Source of the DNA: Mangifera indica
Taxonomy: Eukaryota > Streptophyta > Magnoliopsida > Sapindales > Anacardiaceae
NCBI RefSeq assembly: GCF_011075055.1
Contig: NC_058144.1
Location: forward strand, 17,579,307-17,643,306
Direction: 5' to 3'
DNA length: 64,000 nt
Below, piece by piece: positions 30,590 through 41,569 of this stretch. A program made the position numbers and the translations under genes. Positions within the stretch are counted from its first letter, which is position 1, and every line of letters begins with the position of its first letter. The notes below the pieces were generated by a model. It was not told the origin of the DNA. It did no database searches and was given only the letters and a program-made list of their open reading frames with translations.

Positions 30590-32190
30590 TTCACAAAAAC
30601 AACTCTAGATACTTCTCTTTCATGGTTTGCTCCATTTTCTAGGTGGCCTCATCTACCTTTTAGTTTCTCCATAGGACCTTTACCAAAGGAATCTATCGGT
30701 TCCTTAGTTGCTTCTTCATAACCAAGGTCTTCTGATAACTTAATACCATCTGTATTCACGACCTAGGAATGATCACTAAGGCATTTCCTCAACGATGAGA
30801 CATGAAATACATCATGAATCTGGTCCATACTCACTAGTAAGGCTAATCTGTAAGCCACTTTACCAGCTCTCTCAATTATCTCATATGGATCAATAAATCT
30901 AGGAGCTAGCTTTCCCTTCTTTTTGAATCTCATCAAATGCTTGAATGGAGCAACCTTTACAAATACAAATTCACCTACATTGAATTCCAAGTCTCAGCGT
31001 CGATGATCTGCATAGCTTTTCTATCGATTCTGGGCTTGTTTTAATCTCTGCTTGATCAGTTAGACATCTTCAATCATTTTCTAGGTCAACTCGGGCCCAA
31101 AGGATAGGGATGACACATCTCTCTCTCATATCTCATCCTAGTGAAGAGGAGAACGACACCTTCTACCATATAATGCCTCATAAGGTGCCATCTAAATAGT
31201 CGCCTAGTAGCTATTATTGTAAGCAAACTCTACCAAGGGTAACATTTCTACCCACGTAGCTTTATGATCCAAGCAACAAGCTCTCAACATGTCCTCTAAA
31301 ATCTGATTAACCCTCTTCGTCTGACCATCTATCTGAGGATGATAGGTTGTACTAAATGCCAAATTAGTACCCAAGGATCTTTGGAGACTTTTCCAGAAAG
31401 TTGATACAAATCTTGTGTCACGATCAGATAATCTTCTGGGTACACCATGTAATCTAATAATCTCCCTAACATATAATCTCTCCAGCTGATCTGTGGTAGT
31501 AGTATTTTTTATGGGCAGGAAATGAGCTGACTTGGTTAATCTATCAACAATAAGCTAGATAGCATTACATCCATTCTAAACTCTAGGGAGTCCACTGATG
31601 AAGTCCATAGAGATATGCTCCCATTTCTATTCTAGAATAGGTAGAGGCTGAAGCAACCCTGAAGGTCTCTGGTGTTGAGCCTTAATTTATTGATAGGTGA
31701 AACATCTGGTAACAAACTCACTTATATCCCTTTTCATGTCTGACCACCAAAAATATCTTTTTAAATCCTTATACATCTTTACACCCCTAGGATGGGCAGT
31801 GTAAAGAGAACTATGAGCTTTTGTAAAAATTCTCTATCTCAATTCTATCATCTGGGGAACATACACTTTATCTCTAAATTTGAGAACTCCATTTGATACC
31901 TGAAACTCTGTCTCGAGACCCTCTTGCACTTTTTGAATTTTTTGTTGATATCACTCATCTTTTGTCTGAGCTTCTCGAATCTCATCTATGAGAGTAGGCT
32001 GAATCTCTAATCTAGCGAGGGTCTCAATCACAAGCTCAATCTGCTCTCGGTTTATATCTCTCTGAATTTCTCTTTGGACCGTCAATTGTGATATCATCAC
32101 ATTTCTATTGAGGGCATCTGCAACCACATTAGCCTTGCCTGGATGGTATTTAATATCACAGTCATAGTCTTTTACTAACTCGAGCTATCG
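30590..32190 (-). pseudogene. Tekay-A integrase and chromodomain-like tail
   Basis: The minus strand from 32190 toward 30590 carries integrase sequence in broken frames. The clearest block is at 30763-30990: 'GEFVFVKVAPFKHLMRFKKK', 'GKLAPRFIDPYEI' and 'VHVSSLRKCL'-like 'HDVFHVSSLRKCLSDHS', the integrase C-terminal GPY/F module of chromoviruses. After it, about 30600-30700 resembles the degenerate chromodomain ('EAT-xME..MKEKY'). Upstream, fragments fit the zinc-binding and DDE core ('KDYFWWSDMKRDI'-like region near 31720, and a 'PHDTSRRLSDRDTRF'-like region near 31420), with many stops. Confidence 0.75.
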
Positions 32191-32193
32191 CCT

Positions 32194-32604
32194 CTATCTC
32201 ACATTTAACTCTTTTTGAGTGAAGAAATATCTGAGGCTCTTATGGTCAGTATAAATATTACATCTTACCCCATACAAATAGTGTCTCCAGATTTTCAAAG
32301 TAAAAATTACCACTGCTAACTCCAAATCATGAGTAGGGTATCGAGTTTCAAATTCTTTCAACTGTCTTGAGGGATATGCTATCACCTTACCTCGCTGCAT
32401 TAACATTGCTCCTAAACCACCATTTAAGGCATCGGTGTATAAATCGTACTCAACTTCCTCCTCTAGAAGTGCTAACACAGGAGCAGTAGTTAATCTTCTT
32501 TTCAATTCTTGAAAGCTTGCCTCACAAGCATCTGACCACTGAAATGGCGTTGCTTTCTTTGTGAGGGTTGTAAGAGGTCTAGCTAATCTGGCAAATCCCT
32601 TCAC
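32194..32604 (-). pseudogene. Tekay-A RNase H domain
   Basis: A 136-codon open frame. '[20 protein letters not shown]' and '[20 protein letters not shown]' are the RT-RNase H linker. RNase H follows with '[18 protein letters not shown]' (the usual Ser/Asp after Asp-Ala is Asn), '[20 protein letters not shown]', the '[19 protein letters not shown]' block and '[17 protein letters not shown]'. It is in frame with the upstream RT but separated from it by a stop. Confidence 0.92.
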
Positions 32605-32610
32605 AAACCT

Positions 32611-33546
32611 TCAGTAATACTCTGCCAAACCCAAGAAATTGCAAACCTCTTTGACTGTTTTTAGTCTCTGCCACTCAACTATAGCCTCAATCTTATTGGG
32701 ATCCACGGATATACCCTCTGTTGAAATCACATGCCCTAAAAAGGTAACTTTATCTTGCCAAAATTCACATTTCGAAAATTTGACATACAATTGTTTCTCT
32801 CTTAACCTCTGGAGGGTAAACCTCAAGTGTTGCTCATGCTCTTCTCGACTGTAAGAATACACTAAGATATCATTAATGAATACTACAATAAATTTATCTA
32901 GACAGTCGTGGAATACCCTGTTCATCAAATCCATAAATACTGCAGGGGCATTTGTTAATCCGAACGACATTACTACAAACTCAAAATGGCCATACCTCAT
33001 TCAAAAAGTTGTCTTGGGTATATCCTTCTCTGTCATTCTCACCTAGTGATAACTAGATCTCAAATCTATCTTGGAGAAGACCACGAATCCTCTCAGCTGA
33101 TAAAATAAGTCATCAATCCTGGGTAACGGATACTTGTTCTTAACTGTGACTTTATTTAGCTCTCTGTAATCAATGCACATCCTTATAGACCCATATTTCT
33201 TTTTCATAAATAGGATGGGAGCTCCCCAAGGAGAATGGCTCGATCTGATAAAACCATGATTTAGTAACTCTTGAAGTTGCTTATTCAATTCTTGTAACTC
33301 GGCAAGGGTCATTCGATAGGGTGCTCTTGAAATAGGTGTTGTGCTTGATGCCAACTCTATACTAAACTTAACTTCTCGTTCAGGAGCTAATCCCGATAGC
33401 GCACTTGAAAACATATTTAGAAACTCTCGTACCACTAGCGTCTCATCAATAGTTGGGTCTGACTCAATCTTGCTCACTACATGAGCCAAATATCCTGTAC
33501 ACCTTTTTTTCAATATTTTACTAGCTTTTAACATACTGATCATCAA
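32611..33546 (-). pseudogene. Tekay-A reverse transcriptase
   Basis: Two open stretches, 33043-33546 and 32611-33000. The first has the protease-RT linker ('[20 protein letters not shown]', '[20 protein letters not shown]'), '[20 protein letters not shown]', '[20 protein letters not shown]' and '[11 protein letters not shown]'. The second has '[20 protein letters not shown]', then the catalytic box as 'FINDILVYS', where FIDD/YIDD is expected, so one of the paired Asp is Asn. It continues with '[20 protein letters not shown]' and 'FLGLAEYY'. A stop lies between the stretches at about 33020. Confidence 0.95.
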
Positions 33547-33589
33547 ACTCTAGATATGACCCTCACCGAATTCGAATTGATCTCTAAAG

Positions 33590-33910
33590 TCCAGGTTAAA
33601 TCTCACTTCTTTTTACAATCAATCTCAACTCCGTATCCCCCAAAAAAGTTCATCCCTAAAATCATGTCAAAATTTGGCATTTCAAACACAATCAGGTCCA
33701 CTGGTAATTGTCGACCTTGAATCACAATACTTTGTCCTAGCAGCATCATTTCACTAATAACTAACCCCTTATCAGGCAACGCGATCATAATCCTTTAGGT
33801 TATTTTAATGGGTTGTAACTTTAACCTCTCAAGCAAACTCTTGGCTACAAAACAATGAGTAGCCCCACAATCAACTAAAACATAAATAGAAGTATCAAGA
33901 TAGAGAATCT
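33590..33910 (-). pseudogene. Tekay-A aspartic protease
   Basis: The minus strand from about 33890 reads 'VLVDCGATHCFVAKSLLERL' (DSG active site appears as DCG), a stop near 33795, then 33603-33788 with 'MLLGQSIVIQGRQLPVDLIV', 'FDMILGMNFFGGYGVEIDCK'. The ILGM-N/D-F motif is the second protease landmark. It lies between the gag zinc knuckle and RT as expected. Confidence 0.85.
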
Positions 33911-33959
33911 GACCCGTGACTACTGATGGGTTAGCCTCTGCTGGGCCCTGGGTGATTGT

Positions 33960-35290
33960 ATAAACTCTGGCTGTAGCCCCTCCTATAGGTTGCTACTACT
34001 GCTCTACTCTCACTAGGGCAACTGTACAAAAAGGGGCAATATGTCTAGGCTGACGACATCTGAAACAAACTGTCTGGCCTATCAAACACTCTCTTTTATG
34101 TTGCTTCCCATATTTCTGGCAAGCTGGTATCTCAAGTACTCTTTGTTTCTTTCCACTTTTCTAGTTCTTTTTCATGCCTTTGAACTAGAGTGATCGTTTA
34201 CCCTTCCTGTCTCGGTTTGGAGGAAGGCCTCTCTATGCTGAAACTGAACCACTACTCATCAGGGGAACTAGCATGGTAGTAGGGGGTGTAACCTTTTGCC
34301 CTGTTGTCTGACCAAACCTCCTCCTCACAAAAACCTCTTCCCTCAAAGCTCTATCGAGGGCCTTTGCATAAGTTTTGGGTGGCTACGTCTTGAGCTATCT
34401 CCAGATCTAGCTTGTCATAACATCTTGAGCTATCTCCAGATCTAGCCCGTACACGAACTTCTACATACGTCTCATTTCTATGCTAGCTATCTTGGGGGCA
34501 TACTGGGACAACTGATTGAACTTCATGGAATATTCCTTTACTGAATCTGTCCCCTGCACTAGATTAATAAACTCTTGAGCCCTAATGCAAGTAACATCGA
34601 CACCTCTATACTCTACCTTAAATCGGCGCCTGAACTCGAATCATGTCATCTCTGAGACATTGATTGTCTCCTTGACTAAGTTTCATCATATTCTTGCCCA
34701 TGACTTGAAAAGATGGGTAGCATATCTCACCTCTCCTGGTCGATCATATCAAATAGGGTCATTGCACTTTCTACTGATTCCAACCACTCTTCAGCTGCTA
34801 TTGGGTCATTTACACCATCAAATTTTTTAGGCTGATGCATACTAGAGAGGTTAAAAATAGGATGCAGCTGAGTCCTCACTGGGGCTGTTGTAGATGTTGA
34901 AGTAACCTCCCTCATATCATGTCCCTGGGTTGGAGGAGTATACGTCGTCTCACTTCCCTGTGTAGAAGCACCTCTATGCTCTCTCATCATCTCTCTAAAG
35001 ATCTCTCTCTCATTATCTCTCTGAAGATCTCTTGCACATCATGTGCAATGAGTACCCTCTAGAGTACCTAGAAAGGTGTTCCTTTCACTCTAGCTCATTT
35101 GAGAATGATCTACTGGTGTTCGACTTATAGGTCCTAAAAACGAACACATTAGTCCCATAAAACACAGCAGGTATAACTGAAAACTTAACTTACAATGATC
35201 GGTTGTGAGGACGGTCAGCGTGGCTGAAGGGTATTCCATCTCTGTGTTACTTGGATTACTCTATTTCATTTTAGAAAACATCTTTTGGGT
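33960..35290 (-). pseudogene. Tekay-A gag
   Basis: The best open piece (34727-34990) carries 'RTQLHPIFNLSSMHQPKKFD' and 'AAEEWLESVESAMTLFDMID', the retrotransposon gag opening. Farther along the minus strand a CCHC knuckle is present: 'CFRCRQPRHIAPFC' (about 34035-34076). A 37-bp tandem duplication ('tcttgagctatctccagatc' twice) at 34387-34452 breaks the frame. Many stops occur between the blocks. Confidence 0.85.
34387..34452. repeat. 37-bp tandem duplication in Tekay-A gag
   Basis: Two copies of 'tcttgagctatctccagatc' plus 'tagc' stand side by side, differing in the last bases. The length is not a multiple of three. Confidence 0.8.
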
Positions 35291-35300
35291 TCTCAAAATC

Positions 35301-35316
35301 ATGCTTTGATACCAAC
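35301..35316 (-). other. Primer binding site of Tekay-A (initiator Met-tRNA type)
   Basis: On the minus strand TTGGTATCAAAGCAT directly follows the 5' LTR (with one or two bases between), close to the plant consensus TGGTATCAGAGC complementary to the 3' end of initiator methionine tRNA. Confidence 0.85.
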
Positions 35317-35317
35317 T

Positions 35318-37550
35318 TGTAACATCCCTCCTCAGAAGTACTACCCACCGAAGGAGAAATGTTATGAATTAATATCTGAAGCGTCTATTATTTATTTATT
35401 ATTATCATTTTTTAAAAAATTACTTGGAACTCAACTCATTACTGAAAGTGTTTAGAAATTATTTTAAAAAAAGTAAAAATCTGGAAGTGAACAAAAGATG
35501 TATATATCTCATATGAAAGTATTTGAAAACATGGAGTAATCATATACAACTGTACAATCATCTCAAAAAGGTCAAAAGTCAATAAGAACAACTAGAGATA
35601 ACATATTAAGGCCTAGGTCTATCTTCGTTGACCTGGCCCCGCCTTGCAGCTACCTCGATCACCTATACCTACAATCATGAAAGGAAAGGAAGTGAGAGAT
35701 AAGAATACTCACTAAGGGGAAAGAATTAAGTAAACTATATTCTTTCCTGTTTTAACTCACTCTCAGGACTCAACCTCACATCATAACCCCATAAGAAATC
35801 GAAGGGATAATCTAGTTCATTCTTTACCAATTGGGTCATACTTTGTTCCATCTGGTTTCTATTTGATACTTTTTGGAAGCTGACTATAGGGATTTGACAC
35901 TTTTCTAAGCTCGAGCTCTTTTACTTTCTCTCACCACACCATTTTCGAATCTGAATTGAGCTCTACTACGAGCATGTTTTATTGTGAGCGGACCCTACTA
36001 GGGGTCTATGTCCTACTACGGACATGCCTTATTGTGGGGGGTGTAGTGTAAAGTGCCCTCTCATATTTCATAGCATGCATGCGTGCCTTATATCTTACTA
36101 ATCTTGCTTCCATCTAAATCTATTCATAACTCACTTGACCATACTCTTGGGACGACTCCTAAATTTTGAGCCCCAAATTCCTTTTCTTGCTTCTCTTTCT
36201 TTTCTTTTTCTCTCCTTTCTTTCCTTTCCTTTCCTTTCTTTTCTTTCTTTCTCTTTTTCTCCTCCTTTTCTTTCTTTCCAAAAACTGGAAATACTGTTCA
36301 CGGACTATTCATGTGGTAGGGTAGCCTTCCTTTTCATACAATTTAACAGTCCCAATGGTTTCTAATTCATACAAGTTATATATCGTTGAAAAGAGAATTC
36401 AAAGAGATTTCCAACAAGCTATAATAGCACTCATAATCCATTAGATAAGGCAGTCAAAATGTGAGATGAAGTCAGTGGCAAAAAACTGTCTTCACTGTTT
36501 ATTTGGTAAAGCAGTCCTTTTGGTTCATACAATATTTAACAGTACAAACGATCTCTAATTCATACAAGCAATATATCATTGGAAGTAGGATTCAAAGAGC
36601 TTTCCAAAAAGCTATAATAGCACTCATGATTCATTAGATAAGGCAGCAAAAACATGGGATGAAGTCAGTGGCAAAAAATTGTCTTCACTGTTTATTTGGT
36701 AAGATAGTTTTTTTGTTCATGCCATTTAATAGTCCAACGGTCTCTAATTCATAAAATCTATATATCACTGAAAAGAGGATTCAAAGATCTTTCTAACAAG
36801 CTATAATAGCACTCATAATTCATTAGATAAGACAGCCAAAACGTGAGACGAAATCAGTGGTAAAACTGTAAATATTATCCAACTCTCTGCCATCAACAAA
36901 ATCACACACATAGATACCCAAAATGGCAAAACAACATTTCTCAATTTCAAGATCATCATTTATAATATAGATCCAAGGAACCAAAAGTCTAAAACATGCA
37001 ATATATCAAGGATAATACCCCTTACCTTGTTTCAAGCCAATGCTTACAAGTTGGCTTCCTCTTCTTTGTCTTGCTTCCTTTATCACCAAAACCACCTTAA
37101 ATCAACACAAAAACACACTAATATATTCATATAACATGCATCCAATATATATATAAACATAGGTAAAGGGAAAGGAAGGAGATCTTTTGGTTACCAAGGC
37201 TTCCAAAGTGCTTCCTCTTCTTTTTCTTCCTTATTTATCTTTCAAAACCCTTCCAAATCACTCACTTTTCTTCAAAAACTCAGCAAGGAAAGGAAGAAGA
37301 CTGCCTTCTTCTGGAAGAGACGGGAAAATGATGGAAAAAAAGGTAAAAGTTGTCTTTTTTGACTTTTCTCCCTATATCTATATATTACATGCTTTTTAAT
37401 ATATTAATATATATATCTTTGTTTTTCTTTGTAATTGCTTTGTATATAACACACGCATATACATTTCAACATATAAATTTAAAATTGGAAATGTCTCAAA
37501 GTAGGACCAAAAGACACAAATGCCTCTGGAACGTACTTGAGGGTATTACA
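35318..37550 (-). repeat. Tekay-A 5' LTR
   Basis: It runs TGTAACATCC to GGGTATTACA in plus orientation and pairs with 28307-30554. In transcription orientation an AT-rich TATATATATT stretch near 37400-37415 is a plausible TATA region of U3. It holds the polypyrimidine tract (36178-36282) and the ~196-bp tandem trio. Confidence 0.93.
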
Positions 37551-37555
37551 AATAT
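37551..37555. repeat. Tekay-A target-site duplication AATAT (right copy)
   Basis: Directly follows the LTR end TTACA; the partner is at 28302-28306. Confidence 0.9.
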
Positions 37556-39010
37556 CCTTTCCATTTTAAATTTTAAAACTATTTCACTTAAATCCTTTGC
37601 TCCCCTTTTTAAAACTTCAATTTCACTTTCTATAATTTCTTTTTCCTTTTTAGCTATGCAAAGATCATTTTTAAACTTTTGTTTTTCTTTTTAAAAAATA
37701 GAACACTTGTTTTCTTCATTTTCTTTTCCTTTAAGCTTCAAGGTTTTTTGGTTAAGAGTTTCATTTTCTTTCTTTAAAGACTTATTTTCCTTTTCCAAGT
37801 TAAAATTTTTCTTTTTAATAGTTGCATTTTTAGACATATAAAGAGCAAGTTTTTCATTCATATCTTTAAGTGTATCATATAACTCTTCATATAAGGGGTT
37901 TTCATCTATCTCATCATCTATATCATCTAAATTATCACAAGTATTAGATGAGCTAGAGTTAATTACCTCATTATTTGTAATTGTCATGAAACACATGTTG
38001 GCTACTTCATTATCCTCCTTTTCGAATTCACTTTCATCACTATCATCCCACGTAGCCTTCATTGCTTTCTTATTCGATCTACCAATTTTGAGGAGCAGAC
38101 AATCATATTTGATGTGTCCCAGCTTCTTGCATTCATAGCACACAACTTGTTATCTCTTTTGTCTTTCTCCTCTTTCACCTTTAGAAGTCTCTTTTTTTGT
38201 GAAGTTTCCATTTCTTCTTAGTTTTCTATTCCTTAGAAGCTTTCCAATCTTTCTAGTCAAGAATGCAATGTTTTCGTCTTCATCATTTGATGTCTCCTCT
38301 TCTTCTTATAAGAACTTTTCATTCTCTTTGATGGATGATTTGAAGGCGATGCTTTTTTCTTCTTCTCCACTTCTTCAATTTGTCATTGCTTCATAGTAAG
38401 CTATGAGTGAGAAGTGAGCCTAAAAACTCTTCAAGAGGTAAAGTCTTGACATCTTTTGCTTCTTCGATTGCCGTCACTTTGGGATCCCAAAAAGGAGACA
38501 AACACCTAAGAAGTTTCTTGACATTTTCTTGGTTAGTATAAACTTTACCAAGATTTTTCAATTCATTTATAGTAGTAATAAATCTATCAAACATGTCACT
38601 AATAGTCTTATCTTCATTCATTTTAAATAACTCATATGAGTGTATGAACATGCTAATTTTAGTCTCTTTGACTTGTGAAGTTCCCTCATTTGACACCATC
38701 AATAATTCCCAAATTTCTTTAGCTCTAGCATTAATGACAATATTTTTCTTATCTTGAGGGGTCAATTCTTCCTTAGTTTTGGGCACTTGTTTTCTATTTA
38801 CTTTTTTCATAGGAAAAAAGGTCCATCTTGCACTACATCCCACAATTCATCATCACTTTGAAGGAAAATCGAATATGATTTTTCCAAAGGGCATATCTGG
38901 TGCCATCAAACAATGGCGGTCTATTAGGGGCAAACCTTTCACTAATAGTATTGGATTTTCCTAGGTTTATGGCCATTGCTCTAAACGATTAAGTTTACGA
39001 AAATGAGCAA
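37556..39010 (-). pseudogene. SIRE/Maximus-like gag
   Basis: The minus strand 38391-38843 is a UBN2-type gag: 'ELTPQDKKNIVINARAKEIW', 'TKISMFIHSYELFKMNEDKT', 'ISDMFDRFITTINELKNLGK' and 'VKKLLRCLSPFWDPKVTAIE'. 37691-38143 continues with the zinc knuckle 'CYECKKLGHIKYDC', an acidic stretch, then a long Lys/Glu/Asn coiled coil ('LYEELYDTLKDMNEKLALYM'). Stops and a frame change lie near 38150-38390. The reading is cut at 37556 by the Tekay-A insertion and resumes at 28301. Confidence 0.92.
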
Positions 39011-39011
39011 C

Positions 39012-39028
39012 CTTACTCTGACACCAAT
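39012..39028 (-). other. Primer binding site of the SIRE-like element
   Basis: On the minus strand ATTGGTGTCAGAGTAAG follows the LTR end near 39029, close to TGGTATCAGAGC. Confidence 0.75.
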
Positions 39029-39655
39029 TAAAGGACTGAATGGCCTAAGAGGAAGGGTGAATTACGTAATCTAAAACAATCTTTACCAAATTAGAGAAAT
39101 AAACCAATTATATAGTGGTTCGACACAACCTAACCTAGGTCCTCTCCTCCAAGCTATCTCCCTTGGAGTATTCCATTAATCCTTAGTTGACAAAAACTCA
39201 ACCAAGCTTTTCTTCACAACAAAATAGCTTCCAAGGTGCTATTAACCTTTACAAATGCTAGAGCTCAATTTCTCCCACACAAAATTTTTCTAATCTCTCT
39301 AAGAGTGAACCTCACTCTTTTATAGTACAAATTTTAGTATCAATTTGAAATATGATCTCTCTCAAAGAGTGTATGTGAAAGTTTAAGCTTATTACAACCC
39401 AATGCAAATGAAATTACAAAGTATATGAGCAAGGGTTTTGAATGGAGAAGAGAATTTGCAAGTGAATAGCTTAAAAATAATTTGCTCTCAAATATATGAA
39501 AGTTCTTGGTGAAAAAAGTCCTTTACAACTGAATTTGATTGAGTTTATGTAGGGGAAAATGAGAAAAGTTGTAGTTGTGCACAAAAACTAGTCGTTTTAG
39601 TTTTTCAGAAAACATAAAATTTGGTCAACCGGATGTGACGTGGCTTAAAGATTTT
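39029..39655 (-). mobile_element. SIRE-like LTR, copy 2 (truncated, with internal deletion)
   Basis: It starts TAAAGGACTGAATGGCCTAA and follows LTR copies 1 and 3, but lacks about 170 bp after 'accaaattagagaaataaac' and ends after 'tggtcaaccggatgtgacgt'. It then joins, at about 39656, a piece of the outer copia RT. Confidence 0.85.
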
Positions 39656-39757
39656 ACCATTTCGTTTCTTTAGGAATAGAGTATGACTTACCATTTCGTT
39701 TCTTTAGGAAATAGAGTATGACTTGAGTTACTTTGATAGTAACTAAAGTCTATCAAT
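39656..39757 (-). pseudogene. Duplicated ~100-bp piece of the outer copia RT
   Basis: It matches 27022-27079 ('ggaatagagtatgacttgag', 'gatagtaactaaagtctatc') and ends with the TCAAT target. It contains a 35-bp tandem duplication at 39656-39720 ('accatttcgtttctttagga' twice). It is therefore an extra copy of the left insertion flank placed between two SIRE LTRs. Confidence 0.85.
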
Positions 39758-41184
39758 TGAAGGATCGAATAGCCTAAGAGGGGGTGAATTAGGCATTCTA
39801 AAACAATCTTTACCAAATTAGAGAATTAAACCAATTTATTCAAATCAGTGAATGTTGCCTATTTTTAATGCAAATTATAAGAATAACAAGAATATTTCAA
39901 ATAATCAATACACTCAAAATAACATAACACAAGGTATAAGTTTAAGGGAAGAGAAAATTAAACACGCGATATATAGTGGTTCGGCACAATCCGGCCTATG
40001 TCCACTCTTCCAAGCTATCTCCCTTGGAGTATTCCATTAATCCATGGTTGACAAAAACTCAACCAAGCTTTTCTTCACAACAAAATAGCTTCCAAGGTGC
40101 TATTAACCTTTACAAATGCTAAAGCTCAATTTCTCTCACTCAAAAAGTTTCTAATCTCTCTAAGAGTGATCCTCACTCTTTTATAGTATGAATTTGAAAT
40201 ATGATCTCTCTCAAAGAGTGTATGTGAAAGGTTAAGGTTAGTACAACCCAATGCAAATAAAATTACAAAGTATATGAACAAGGGTTTTGAATGGAGAAAA
40301 GAATTTGCAAGTGAATAGCTTAAAATTAATTTGCTCTCAAATATATGAAAGTTCTTTGTAAAAAAAGTTCTTTTGCAAATGAATTTGATTTGATTTATAT
40401 AAGAAAAAATGAGGAAAGTTACCATCGTGCACAAAAACTAGCCGTTTTAATTTTTCAGAAAACGTAAAATTTGATTGATCGGATATAATTCGGTCAACTG
40501 AATGTGATATGACACTCTTGTGATGTCTACGTGACACTAACTGTTAAAAAATTCAAAACAAAATTCGGTCGATCGGATTTAATTCAGTCAGTTAAATTTC
40601 CAGAAGCCAAAATGCATGGTTCTGGATAATTCAAAAGCTGCCATCGAAGAATTCAGCTGGTCAAATTCGGTCAATTGAATTTAATTACATTTTATCCCCT
40701 GAATTTTTGAAAACTTGCAATTTGCCCTCTAAACCTTTCAAAAGTGACAATTTAACCCATATTTGAAAATTCTTTCAGAAACAACTTTGAGATATGGAAA
40801 TGTTGTTCACAAAACTTCATCATTTTAATTGAGTTAATAAACTTTGATTAAACCCAATAAGTTTGAAAAACAACATTTTAACCCAAAATGTGAAAGATAC
40901 GAGAATAAGTTTTCAAGTGAGCAATCACATGCAAATAAATATTTTAATAAAAAAAATGCTCCAAATTACAAACATATGTACCTAAACATGAGTTTTTCTT
41001 CAAATCTTCATGAATTCTTCACTTGAGTCTCGTCTTTCATTTCCATCTTGAAACTCCTTCAAGTGCATTATGTAAATTCTTGCAATCTAAACTCACACTC
41101 AAGTAAAATCATTAGTCAATATGTTTAGGGACATATTAGTTTCTTATCATCAAAATAAGAGCATAATGACTCCTTGAGTCAACA
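39758..41184 (-). mobile_element. SIRE-like LTR, copy 3 (full length, 1427 bp)
   Basis: It runs from TGAAGGATCGAATAGCC to GAGTCAACA and is followed by TCAAT (41185-41189) and then the outer copia RT. It includes the complete U3/U5 missing from copies 1 and 2, with repeated 'ggtcgatcggattt'-like motifs at about 40470-40680. Confidence 0.85.
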
Positions 41185-41189
41185 TCAAT

Positions 41190-41565
41190 GACCTTGTGAA
41201 CCTCCTAAACCAAGCTCTATGAGACCGTATCAACCCATAAAATGATTTCTTTAATCTATATACCTTTTTACTATGTTTTTCTAGTACCATGCATCTTGGC
41301 GAGAGATCCATTATTATATGTGTTAATTTTTTTCAACCAATGATAATAATAATCAAATTGTGTTTATTTTTTTCAATACGTGTGATTGTCTCTATATCAA
41401 GTTTATCCCATAAGTTTACCTTTTGTCACTAACCTTGCTTTGAAGCATTCAATTGTATCATATGCTTTTAACTTTATAATATAAATCGATCAACACCCTA
41501 TTGACTTCTTGTGTATAGTAAGATACACGACTATGTATCGCATGTTATAGGTAAAAATAACCCAG
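41190..41565 (-). pseudogene. Ty1/copia RT N-terminal part (outer copia)
   Basis: In broken frames the minus strand from 41565 reads 'DTIECFKARLVTKGKLMG' (the KARLVAKG block) and, after degraded sequence, a 'RLKKSLYGL-x-RAWFRRFT'-like stretch just before 41190. The RT then resumes at 27079 with 'YYQSNSSHTLF'. The two parts flank the SIRE insertion and its TCAAT duplication, in correct order. Confidence 0.85.
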
Positions 41566-41569
41566 AAGC

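Larger units (their letters stand above)
28307..37550 (-). mobile_element. Complete Ty3/gypsy Tekay/Del-like retrotransposon (Tekay-A)
   Basis: The element is 9.24 kb and reads on the minus strand. It has two similar LTRs (28307-30554 and 35318-37550), a PBS, gag, protease, RT, RNase H, integrase with a chromodomain-like tail and a PPT in canonical order, all flanked by AATAT. It sits inside the gag of the SIRE-like element. The LTRs look more than 90 percent alike by eye (small indels and transitions), pointing to a moderately recent insertion. Stops in most domains and an Asp-to-Asn change in RT make it non-autonomous. Confidence 0.95.

Noticed and set aside
37350..37694. 114-codon plus-strand frame across the Tekay-A LTR edge
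   Set aside because: It crosses an LTR boundary and the AATAT duplication and is opposite to real gag sequence.
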